A stretch of DNA of 64,000 nt, from positions 446,265 to 510,264 of the forward strand of contig NZ_JACHLL010000003.1 of assembly GCF_014207935.1 (NCBI RefSeq), in the 5' to 3' direction. Positions 24,941-31,734 of the stretch are shown piece by piece (position 1 is the first letter of the stretch; each line of letters starts with the position of its first letter). This DNA comes from Pseudomonas fluvialis. Lineage in GTDB: Bacteria; Pseudomonadota; Gammaproteobacteria; Pseudomonadales; Pseudomonadaceae. Made by a program: the position numbers and the translations under genes. The notes beneath the pieces were generated by a model. That model worked only from the letters and a program-made list of their open reading frames with translations, was not told the DNA's origin and did not search any database.

Positions 24941-26320
24941 ATGCAAGATGAATTTAAAGGTTTCTACAGCCTTGAAAATGAAGACTTTAAACACTTATGG
25001 AAGAATGCGTTTTTTGTATTTGACACAAATGTTCTGCTTAATTTTTATAGATACCAAGAAAGCACAACCAAGCAGCTAATCAAGGTCATCGAACAACTTA
25101 AAGAGCGTGTCTGGATCCCATATCACGTCGCGCTTGAGTATCAGAGAAATAGGCTAAAGGTAATAGCAAACCAAAACGCTAAATTCTCTGAAGTGAGAAA
25201 AGTAATTGAAAAGGGAACATCCACCCTAAAGGGAGAGCTAGACAATCTAAATCTTAAAAAAAGGCACTCCACTATAGAACCAGAGTCATTTATTAATGAC
25301 TTGAATTCGGCAAAAGAAAAGTTCTTGGAGGAGCTAGACAGACTAGAAGAAAATCATTTCAGCGTAATAAATGAAGATCAAATTAGAATACAACTAGACT
25401 CACTTCTTAAAGGGCGAATCGGCCCTAAACCAGAAGACCAGAACGCAATTAAGCATCTAGAGAGAGAAGCTGAAGAACGCTTTAAAAATAAAGTCCCGCC
25501 AGGCTACATGGATGACAACAAAGAGAATTCTGAGGAGCCAATATTTTCCTATGGAAATCTTACGTATCAACGAAAATATAGCGACTACATTGTTTGGTCG
25601 CAAATCATTAATTTTGCCAACTCAAACAGTCCATCCGACTTGATATTTGTCACCGATGACAACAAAGAAGACTGGTGGCTTAAAGTCAAGCAAAATGGAG
25701 AAAAGACAATATCACCAAGACCTGAACTCATCGGCGAGATCTTGGAGAAAACGAGAATCCAGCGATTCCACATGTATAATTCAGAAAACTTTCTGAAGTT
25801 TGCAAATGAAGCCTTAAGTGTAGAGATCTCTAAAGAAGCGATTCAAGAAGTAAGAGACGTTACACGAGTCCGTGATCGAGAGAGAGCGCGGATATATACA
25901 CTTCGAAACATGGGGCGATCTGCTGTAAAAGTTGTTTACGAGTGGCTATCGGGTCGATACGGAGAAGACTGCTTATCCTTTACTCACCACGCACCAGTCG
26001 ACATCATTGCCAAAGTTAACGGGAAAACAATCGCATTTAACGTTAAAGCTCTACGACAGCCACACCACCCAACGGACAGGCTGTATCAGTCAATATATGA
26101 ATCACACTACTTCACAACCAAATACAATTTTGACGAACTGGTACTTGTTCTTGTCGCACCCAACACCGAACATATCGATCAAATAAAAAGAATTATTAAT
26201 AGAAAATCTACAGACTTACCCCCAACCTCGATAATTCTTGGCATTTCAGACTTCAATGAAGACACAGGAATTTATTCTGGGTTTATTCAGCATGATGAAT
26301 TTCGCATAGAACCCCACTGA
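24941..26320 (+). CDS. PIN-like domain protein with C-terminal nuclease-like domain, candidate defence gene
   Basis: A protein of 459 residues. Residues about 22-245 look like the large PIN-like domain (PIN_8/DUF4935 type): FVFDTNVLLNFYRY with Asp28, WIPYHVALEYQRNR with Glu66, KYSDYIVWSQI, and LIFVTDDNKEDWW, giving the four-acid metal site of PIN RNases. Between the motifs lies a long charged helical insert (residues 70-180). Residues about 340-445 (APVDIIAKVNGKTIAFNVKAL) resemble a PD-(D/E)xK core with Asp...Asn-x-Lys, so a second nuclease-like domain is possible. ATG 24941 has GAGA upstream; ATG 24917 would add eight residues. Domain assignment is by motif only. The gene follows the nuclease-like gene and is convergent with the TIR gene. 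Confidence 0.7.
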   Translation: MQDEFKGFYSLENEDFKHLWKNAFFVFDTNVLLNFYRYQESTTKQLIKVIEQLKERVWIPYHVALEYQRNRLKVIANQNAKFSEVRKVIEKGTSTLKGELDNLNLKKRHSTIEPESFINDLNSAKEKFLEELDRLEENHFSVINEDQIRIQLDSLLKGRIGPKPEDQNAIKHLEREAEERFKNKVPPGYMDDNKENSEEPIFSYGNLTYQRKYSDYIVWSQIINFANSNSPSDLIFVTDDNKEDWWLKVKQNGEKTISPRPELIGEILEKTRIQRFHMYNSENFLKFANEALSVEISKEAIQEVRDVTRVRDRERARIYTLRNMGRSAVKVVYEWLSGRYGEDCLSFTHHAPVDIIAKVNGKTIAFNVKALRQPHHPTDRLYQSIYESHYFTTKYNFDELVLVLVAPNTEHIDQIKRIINRKSTDLPPTSIILGISDFNEDTGIYSGFIQHDEFRIEPH

Positions 26321-26602
26321 ATTGGCTGAGAAAACCATGCCAGCGCGGAACCTTTTAATATCGCAACACTATGGCCTATTTACGAAAATAGCGCTCCGTA
26401 AAACCATAACGTAAAATCTCTACAGAAGAAAAACCCCTGATATTCTCTGTGAAAACCAGGGGTTTATTTAGTGGCAAAGGGGAGTACCCCTCTCCTATAG
26501 CACCGTGCAACTTTCGACGTAAACCTTGCTGTACGAGCTCTTTGAGCTGCAACCACTCTCAGTCGGCTTAACACTCGCGCCCCAATGGTGAGAGAACGGC
26601 AT
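26321..26602. other. intergenic region between convergent defence genes
   Basis: No gene is supported in these 282 bases. A strong bidirectional terminator occupies 26431-26465, and the rest is unremarkable. Confidence 0.5.
26431..26465. terminator. bidirectional terminator between PIN and TIR genes
   Basis: The arms AAACCCCTG and CAGGGGTTT (9 bp, perfect) have A-rich sequence to the left and T-rich sequence to the right. It can stop readthrough from both convergent cargo transcripts. Confidence 0.8.
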
Positions 26603-29170
26603 TCAATTAAGTATCTTAGTTTGCTTTTGGTTTTGAAGGATTCTCTGCTCCTTCATCGGGATATCCAATTTTGCTGATAGCCATTGCCTATCAGCATAAT
26701 CGACATTATGAAGATACAAATGCTGAATCACTATCTCTTGCATTAGTCGATATGATATTGAGGATCTATCCATGTTCCTCTTTACCTCAAGAAGATAATC
26801 TTTGTTTATCTTCTTGGTAAACTCAAGCTGAATGCATAGACTTATCAGGTAGCCAGCCGGAGTGTTTGTCTCTTCGGCGATCTGTTTGAAAATTTGTATA
26901 AGATGATCACTACCAGTTGAGAATGATATTTTTCTTATTACTGAAAATGACATGGAGTAACAAAATTGGAAAAATAGCTTTCTCGCAAGATCTGTAACCT
27001 CTGTATCAGTCAGAGATTCTTGAGATCTGATTACCCTTGTTATTTCATCAACTATTTCAGACCTAAGAGACTTTGTTATTTTGAAATAAAACGAAAGAAA
27101 CCTCAGCCCTGTATTAAATGCTGTACTCGTAAGTGAGGCTAACTGATCTAGCCTTAAAGAACCATGACGATTTCTTAATATTTGACCGATAATTTCTACC
27201 GCCTTTGCGGAACGATTAATATCGGCAAATGTATGTGTCTCAATCATCTCATCGTCATCATCACTTTCAATTGCTGTGACCCTGCCTTCAAGAGAGTCTT
27301 TTCTATCCAGCGATGACTTCCGTTCTGCTTCGATGTCTTGAGCAGTCCTAAGCTCCATAGCTAACGCAGGAACTGTCTTAAGGATGTCTTCAAAGTGTTC
27401 TGTGTCGCTAGACTCCAGGGTAGCAGGCGTTTCCTCTGGGAATATCGACTGAGCAAAGGAGACGATTCTATCCAGAATCTCTTGATCCCTTGTATGATAA
27501 GTTACGAAAATTAATATATTTGCATGCTTCTCCATATGCATCTTGGAGCACAGGGAGTCAATATCCGACAAGTTCTTACCTTGTTGGTTTTCTGCGATAT
27601 ACTTTGCAGCATAAAAATAAAATATATATTTATAAGAAAACGAAAGACTATCTAGATCCCTTCGAAGTAAGCCGGAGCTACAGAGATCTGCTATTACCTT
27701 CTCATGCGAGTCTATAAGGTATCGAGAGGAGTAGTACGACTTGAACTGAGCAACCTCCTCTTCAGTCACCCTGCTACGGCCAGTTGCAAATATAAAGTGC
27801 GCGAGCTCAGTTAGATAATTTACATACTTATCTATTTGATCACTTTTAATCTTTGACTTCTTTAAACTTTGTTGAATCAATGTGTTGTAGCAGTGCCCGT
27901 AAGCTGTGAGCGAGTAATCACTCGGTGATGATGACTCAAGCGTTTGAAGTATCATCAGAATGAATACGGGCTTGGGCGGTACAATATTTTTTCTAAGAAG
28001 GGAATCTATGTGATGGGTTACCTTGTCATTTTCTGCGTGAAGTTCTGCAAGATCAATAGTTTCTTCCTGGCCTAGCGAGTTCCATTTATTTATAAGCTCT
28101 CCACGCAACACATGACCGAATGGAAGGATTTCATATTTGGATGTCTCTGAAAACTCCTTCCACGTCATCTCATTAAAACGCAGCACCTTGCCTGAAATGA
28201 AAATGACATGCTCGCTCCTGGACAGTAACCCTTGGATTAAGGAAGAAAGGTATTTTGCATTTAATTTAGCAGCTTCTACTTCCTCAATAATAATTGTTTT
28301 AGATGGCGGAACCGCGCCCGCATAAGCCTTAGCTCTTGCAGAGTTTATTAACTGTTGTATATCTGCAGACTTAATTTCATCGCCACGTATTATTACGGGA
28401 ACCTGCCCTTTATCATAATGCGTCTTAAACAACCTTTTACAGAGAGCGGTTTTTCCCGATTGCTCCTCTCCAACAATAACTGTTTTTCGGGGACATGATC
28501 CGGGCGATTCAATTTTCAAACTTGATACGATTGAGTCAAACTTTCCAGGCTCTTCGTCAAGAGTTCTGAGATCCGGGAGAATGTATATATCATCAAGCGA
28601 AACTTCATCCTTTGCCTTGTGATGAAGTATCATCTCATTAGCGGCCAAGTACTCTTGGAAATCTTTATTTAAATCACCATTTTCCACGACCTGCACCTCC
28701 TCAGGATGTGCTATCTCTTTTTTTTTAACGACCGAACAAACCCTTCTTATTTCTTCTGATATCTCAAGCCACGCTTTGTTTGAGTTTTCGTACTCGGTTA
28801 CTGGCTTAGCATCTCTTGGCATCAGCACAAAGTCTGACAGTGGAGTATCCCTCCAGGTACAGTGATCAACAATAATTGATATTATCCGGGACTCTTTTCT
28901 ATCAACCTGAGACAGCGCTTTTTTCAGCTCTACCTCATAACAGTAGTAGGATGATATAAAGTCCTGCGAAACGAGAAGCACCACTAAATCGGCTGAATTT
29001 AAATTTTCCTCAATCTCTTCATCCAGCTTATCGCCAGCAACTAAAAGTCTGTCATGCCAGCTTTCTAGTGTGCCATCCCTTTTAAGGATGGAAAGAAACT
29101 GTAAGAGCCTATTCTTATGATGTTCGTCAGCATGGCTATAACTAATGAAAGCTTTTAGTGGTTGACTCAT
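26603..29170 (-). CDS. TIR domain - P-loop NTPase (STAND-like) protein, candidate anti-phage effector
   Basis: A protein of 855 residues. Residues 1-145 form a TIR domain: KAFISYSHADEHHKNRLLQFL, ESWHDRLLVAGDKLDEEI, ADLVVLLVSQDFISS, then YYCYEVELKKAL holding the probable catalytic Glu79 or Glu81 of NAD-cleaving TIRs. A linker leads to a P-loop NTPase with Walker A GEEQSGKT (Gly234-Thr241) and a Walker B-like KTIIIEEVEA; the usual DD is EE. The C-terminal 450 residues are helical with no obvious repeats and may be the sensor. TIR-NTPase proteins of this build deplete NAD on phage infection. AAGGA precedes the start. The gene is clearly AT-rich compared with the phage core, a sign of separate origin. 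Confidence 0.85.
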   Translation of the reverse strand: MSQPLKAFISYSHADEHHKNRLLQFLSILKRDGTLESWHDRLLVAGDKLDEEIEENLNSADLVVLLVSQDFISSYYCYEVELKKALSQVDRKESRIISIIVDHCTWRDTPLSDFVLMPRDAKPVTEYENSNKAWLEISEEIRRVCSVVKKKEIAHPEEVQVVENGDLNKDFQEYLAANEMILHHKAKDEVSLDDIYILPDLRTLDEEPGKFDSIVSSLKIESPGSCPRKTVIVGEEQSGKTALCKRLFKTHYDKGQVPVIIRGDEIKSADIQQLINSARAKAYAGAVPPSKTIIIEEVEAAKLNAKYLSSLIQGLLSRSEHVIFISGKVLRFNEMTWKEFSETSKYEILPFGHVLRGELINKWNSLGQEETIDLAELHAENDKVTHHIDSLLRKNIVPPKPVFILMILQTLESSSPSDYSLTAYGHCYNTLIQQSLKKSKIKSDQIDKYVNYLTELAHFIFATGRSRVTEEEVAQFKSYYSSRYLIDSHEKVIADLCSSGLLRRDLDSLSFSYKYIFYFYAAKYIAENQQGKNLSDIDSLCSKMHMEKHANILIFVTYHTRDQEILDRIVSFAQSIFPEETPATLESSDTEHFEDILKTVPALAMELRTAQDIEAERKSSLDRKDSLEGRVTAIESDDDDEMIETHTFADINRSAKAVEIIGQILRNRHGSLRLDQLASLTSTAFNTGLRFLSFYFKITKSLRSEIVDEITRVIRSQESLTDTEVTDLARKLFFQFCYSMSFSVIRKISFSTGSDHLIQIFKQIAEETNTPAGYLISLCIQLEFTKKINKDYLLEVKRNMDRSSISYRLMQEIVIQHLYLHNVDYADRQWLSAKLDIPMKEQRILQNQKQTKILN

Positions 29171-29299
29171 AAAATGTCCTTATTTATTGAATTTCTTGCT
29201 GATAACGCAAAGCAAAGCTTTAATTAATCGAACGCATTTTTAGTCCATTTTTTACCCGTCCTTGGGTGAACCAGCGCTTAGCCACTTCCTGTGTGAGCG

Positions 29300-29575
29300 C
29301 TATCCCGCGTTTTGACTGGACAAGCTTGAATGCGCCGCGTCGTATTCAGGGCTGGTTTGCCCAGCCTCTGGTGCTGTTTGCCCACTTACGATCCAGAGCG
29401 CGTATTGCGGGTACAGCTTTACCACTGCTTCGATTTCTTCGGCCTTGATCTCACGGCTCTTGGCAGTGTTCTTCAGATTGCTCCAGGTGTAACGGCTTAT
29501 CCCTGTCAGCTCTTCGAGCTGGGGAAGCTTTACACCGCTGTGCTTCAGCACGGTTATAACGCGCTCTTTTATCAT
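29300..29575 (-). CDS. phage repressor-like helix-turn-helix protein
   Basis: A protein of 91 residues. An N-terminal XRE-type helix-turn-helix is visible (VITVLKHSGVKLPQLEELTGISRYTWSNLKN), followed by EIKAEEIEAVVKLYPQYALWIVSGQTAPEAGQTSPE. This second part is a C-terminal module often seen in small Pseudomonas phage repressors. It is divergent from the excisionase-like gene over an inverted-repeat operator, the layout of the Pf lysogeny switch. It most likely represses the phage replication promoter. The spacing of 129 bases to the TIR gene on the same strand leaves room for a separate promoter for that gene. Confidence 0.82.
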   Translation of the reverse strand: MIKERVITVLKHSGVKLPQLEELTGISRYTWSNLKNTAKSREIKAEEIEAVVKLYPQYALWIVSGQTAPEAGQTSPEYDAAHSSLSSQNAG

Positions 29576-29606
29576 GCTGAATTCATCTGAATAAGCTCTA
29601 TCCGTT

Positions 29607-29661
29607 TTGACTCAATCCAAATAAGATCCATATCGACTCTAGTCAATTTGGATTGGGTCAA
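29607..29661. promoter_or_regulatory. inverted-repeat operator of the prophage lysogeny switch
   Basis: Two 16-base arms, TTGACTCAATCCAAAT at 29607-29622 and ATTTGGATTGGGTCAA at 29646-29661, are complementary at 15 of 16 positions and separated by 23 bases. The spacer holds the small palindrome GACTCTAGTC. Each TTGAC could be a -35 element. The site lies between the divergent repressor and excisionase-like genes, so it is the expected repressor operator. Confidence 0.75.
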
Positions 29662-29696
29662 TTGTGCATAACACCACGAATAGTGACGGAACGAGC

Positions 29697-29912
29697 ATGG
29701 AACTGGAAGAGCTAGACCCAACCAAGCTGCTGGTACCTGGACGCGATGTGGAAACCATCGAGAGCTGGGCCGACCGTAATGGCGTCACCATCGGCACCGC
29801 GCGTGCATGGGTTTATCGCGGCGTCCTGCCCTCTTTGAAGCTCGGCAAGCTGCGCATGGTGAATACCGTCCTGCTGCGTTCCTGGCTTCTTGAACAGGAG
29901 TGGACGGCATGA
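29697..29912 (+). CDS. excisionase/regulator-like helix-turn-helix protein
   Basis: A protein of 71 residues. The segment DVETIESWADRNGVTIGTARAWVYRGVLPSLKLGKLRMVN has the winged-helix shape of AlpA/excisionase proteins and of the Pf XisF-type activators. It is the first gene of the rightward phage transcript. An in-frame GTG at 29664, touching the operator, would add 11 residues; I prefer ATG 29697 since the added residues look unconserved, but neither has a strong ribosome binding site. It probably promotes excision and/or activates replication-gene expression. Confidence 0.7.
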   Translation: MELEELDPTKLLVPGRDVETIESWADRNGVTIGTARAWVYRGVLPSLKLGKLRMVNTVLLRSWLLEQEWTA

Positions 29913-29915
29913 CCC

Positions 29916-30203
29916 ATGAACAGCATCAATCGCTACCTGCGTTTGTCTCACGCCGCCAACTGCGACTGCTCTGTCTGTTGGTCCCGTCATCTGTCGCCGT
30001 CGCCCGGTCAATTCCGGTCTGCACCATGTGGCCAATGCCGCCCCTCGTCTTTGGCAATGGTCGATGGTTCCTGGAAGGTAATCCCTGCCTTTCTCTGCGC
30101 GAAACACACGCCACCACTCCAACCCCGGAAGTACTGGAGCGTTGTGTACGACAGCGGCCCTCCTACGCCCTTCATTCCGATGCGGGAGCCCGAGCATGAC
30201 TAA
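29916..30203 (+). CDS. hypothetical inovirus protein with cysteine pairs
   Basis: A protein of 95 residues. The N-terminal half has CDCSVC and CGQC, which could form a zinc site; the C-terminal half is aromatic and Pro-rich (KYWSVVYDSGPPTPF). It begins four bases after the previous stop and its end overlaps the next start by eight bases, which fits a packed phage operon. A competing frame at 29909-30199 has a better-placed AGGAG, but its C-terminal half is low-complexity and lacks structure. I therefore favour this frame with moderate confidence. Confidence 0.55.
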   Translation: MNSINRYLRLSHAANCDCSVCWSRHLSPSPGQFRSAPCGQCRPSSLAMVDGSWKVIPAFLCAKHTPPLQPRKYWSVVYDSGPPTPFIPMREPEHD

Positions 30204-30399
30204 TGAAACCTACCTAGTGCTGGCTATCTGTTTGCCCGGTTTTTACATCCTGGCTAACAGCTTCCTGCGCTACCTCTGGCACAACTGGCTGGCCTGCTGG
30301 TTCACCCGTTCGCATAAACCTGCCGGACTCTTTAAGTCATCGGCGCCGTCGCGCGTGACTGGGCAACCAGTCGCGGGCGGCGGTGGCGACACGGGATAA
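30196..30399 (+). CDS. small inovirus membrane protein
   Basis: A protein of 67 residues. One membrane segment (TYLVLAICLPGFYILANSFLRYLW) is followed by a basic stretch and a Gly-rich tail. I do not recognise a family. It overlaps the preceding gene by eight bases and ends right before a strong hairpin, so it closes the early phage transcript. Confidence 0.55.
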   Translation: MTNETYLVLAICLPGFYILANSFLRYLWHNWLACWFTRSHKPAGLFKSSAPSRVTGQPVAGGGGDTG

Positions 30400-30422
30400 C
30401 AAGGGCCGTGGCCCTTGGTTTT
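30400..30422 (+). terminator. early phage transcript terminator
   Basis: A perfect 8-bp hairpin (CAAGGGCC, two-base loop, GGCCCTTG) is followed by GTTTT. The stem begins at the last base of the stop codon of the small membrane protein gene. Confidence 0.8.
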
Positions 30423-30688
30423 AACCCCAGTAATTGATTTAACCAATGACGAAATGTGCCCACTGTTTCAATGCGTTCCATTGCATCGCACGGGCACTTT
30501 CAATGATGAAAACAAACGATTGGAGCGCTCTAGCAAGCCTCTTGTAGCGTAGTAACCAGTAACCGAACACAGCAGACCTTCAAAGACTGCAGGCGAAAAA
30601 CTTTTAACGAAGTTCGTCTGGCGGGTTCGCTCGGCCTGCTGAAAGGCAAAACCGCGCACTAACGCGCAACTCAAGTGAGGTAATACCG
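30423..30688. other. structured phage intergenic region
   Basis: These 266 bases hold no gene. At 30455-30499 lies a nested potential hairpin: outer arms GTGCCC and GGGCAC, inner arms ATGC and GCAT. In filamentous phages such regions host promoters, packaging signals or small RNAs. The right end must contain the promoter and the GAGG ribosome binding site of the ssDNA-binding protein gene. Confidence 0.5.
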
Positions 30689-31051
30689 ATGGCACGTTCA
30701 ACCATGGAAGTCGCATTTCTCGGCACGCAAAAAACCGAAGTCGATGGCACCAAGTACGTGAAGGTCTTTTACGGCGATGAGCCGGATGGCAAGACCGAAC
30801 ACGGCCTGTCCATTGTGGGGATTCCCGCCGCTGACGAAGTGGCCGATGAAATCTTCGCAGCCGGCGCCAACTTCGAACCCCTGCAGCTGGTGCGGATCAC
30901 CTTCGACGTCGCCCGTGGCGGCCAGAACAAGGGCAAAAATCTCGCCCTGCACATCGAAGCGGTGAACACCCGCGCCACCACGACCCAGCAACCGGTAGCG
31001 CCTGCCAACAAGCCTGCTGAGCCGGCCAAAGCCGAACAGCCCAAAGCCTGA
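30689..31051 (+). CDS. inovirus ssDNA-binding protein (gene V-type)
   Basis: A protein of 120 residues. A compact beta-rich domain (TMEVAFLGTQKTEVDGTKYVKVFYGDEP, LVRITFDVARGGQNKGKNLALHIEAV) is followed by a Pro/Ala/Lys-rich tail. This fits an OB-type protein that coats phage single strands before assembly. The assignment rests mainly on position: in Pf phages the ssDNA-binding protein gene lies just upstream of the small coat genes. GAGG is eight bases before the ATG. The sequence alone would support only a putative label. Confidence 0.7.
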   Translation: MARSTMEVAFLGTQKTEVDGTKYVKVFYGDEPDGKTEHGLSIVGIPAADEVADEIFAAGANFEPLQLVRITFDVARGGQNKGKNLALHIEAVNTRATTTQQPVAPANKPAEPAKAEQPKA

Positions 31052-31067
31052 TTAACGGGCGGCTCCG

Positions 31068-31163
31068 ATGGTCTGGGTCTTCTGCAATCACTGCCAGCAC
31101 AGCGCCCCTGAGCGCTACTGGCTGCTGATTAAAGCCTGTCCCTTCTGCCGGAGCCCTCAATGA
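31068..31163 (+). CDS. 31-residue zinc-ribbon microprotein
   Basis: A very short gene (MVWVFCNHCQHSAPERYWL at its start) with two cysteine pairs, CNHC and CPFC, spaced like a small zinc ribbon. It starts 16 bases after the ssDNA-binding protein gene and its TGA overlaps the next ATG as ATGA. The tight packing and the Cys pattern argue that it is real despite its size. Its function is unknown; a nucleic-acid-binding role is plausible. Confidence 0.6.
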   Translation: MVWVFCNHCQHSAPERYWLLIKACPFCRSPQ

Positions 31164-31372
31164 ATTTCCTCGCCTGTGATGGCGCGTGGCAGGCCACGGC
31201 AGAAGGAACTCCCGTCTGCCTGGGCACGCTGACAACCCTGACCACCGAGGAAATGCAGAGCCTCACCGGCTCTGAAATGAGCTGGGACGACGTGGCCGAA
31301 CTCCAGGGCGAAGCAATCACCTTATTCGCCATCGTGTTCGGGTTCCTCGTCCTGAAAAAACTTTTGAAATGA
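31160..31372 (+). CDS. minor inovirus membrane/coat protein
   Basis: A protein of 70 residues. A hydrophilic N-terminal part with two Cys is followed by a single C-terminal membrane helix and basic end (AITLFAIVFGFLVLKKLLK). Proteins of this form occur just ahead of coaB in Pf-like and related inoviruses and are thought to be minor virion proteins inserted in the inner membrane. GGAG precedes its start, and it is coupled to the zinc-ribbon microgene by ATGA. Confidence 0.72.
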   Translation: MNFLACDGAWQATAEGTPVCLGTLTTLTTEEMQSLTGSEMSWDDVAELQGEAITLFAIVFGFLVLKKLLK

Positions 31373-31383
31373 GGAAACTCACC

Positions 31384-31593
31384 ATGAAAAACCAACTGCA
31401 CAACCTGAAACGCTCCCTCGGTGCCGCTGCTGCCATTGGCGTGCTCTCCATCCAACAGGCCTATGCCGCTGTCCCGGCTGATGCCACCGCAGCCCTCGAT
31501 ACCGCCAAGACCGACGTCGGCACCATTGGCTGGGCGGTGTTCGCCGTGATCATCGCGGCGGTGGCCTTCAAGTACATGCGTCGCGCTCTGTAA
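31384..31593 (+). CDS. coaB: major coat protein CoaB (gene VIII-type)
   Basis: A preprotein of 69 residues. The leader has basic residues and a hydrophobic core and should be cut after AYA (residue 28). This leaves a mature protein of about 41 residues: a short acidic amphipathic part (DATAALDTAKTD), one membrane helix (GTIGWAVFAVIIAAVAF) and a basic DNA-facing end (KYMRRAL). That is the canonical layout of filamentous-phage major coats. AGGA stands eight bases before ATG 31384; an in-frame start 15 bases earlier is less likely. A strong terminator follows, as in other inoviruses. Confidence 0.9.
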   Translation: MKNQLHNLKRSLGAAAAIGVLSIQQAYAAVPADATAALDTAKTDVGTIGWAVFAVIIAAVAFKYMRRAL

Positions 31594-31611
31594 GCGCCTT
31601 GCCTGTGCATC

Positions 31612-31633
31612 AAGTCCCGCTTCGGCGGGACTT
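31612..31633 (+). terminator. terminator after coaB
   Basis: A perfect 9-bp stem, AAGTCCCGC and GCGGGACTT, carries the very stable TTCG loop. A partial terminator after the major coat gene is a known way for filamentous phages to make much more coat protein than the downstream minor proteins. Confidence 0.88.
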
Positions 31634-31651
31634 TCCTTTCGGACTCCCGCC

Positions 31652-31723
31652 ATGAACTACGAACTCTTCGTCCTGCTCATCACGACAGTGGCGCTGTACC
31701 TCGTGTTCTTCGGCCGCATCTGA
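31652..31723 (+). CDS. 23-residue membrane microprotein (minor coat-like)
   Basis: A very short gene encoding essentially one membrane helix (YELFVLLITTVALYLVFFG). It sits between coaB and coaA, where filamentous phages encode tiny minor coat proteins such as gVII/gIX. Upstream lies only a modest GGACTCCCGCC-type ribosome binding site. Position and composition support it; homology could not be tested. Confidence 0.6.
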   Translation: MNYELFVLLITTVALYLVFFGRI

Positions 31724-31734
31724 GGCCGGCCACC

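Noticed and set aside
29909..30199. An alternative frame with better AGGAG spacing than the 95-residue inovirus gene
   Set aside because: Its C-terminal half is low-complexity and the other frame has paired cysteines and a clean overlap with the next gene; not fully excluded.
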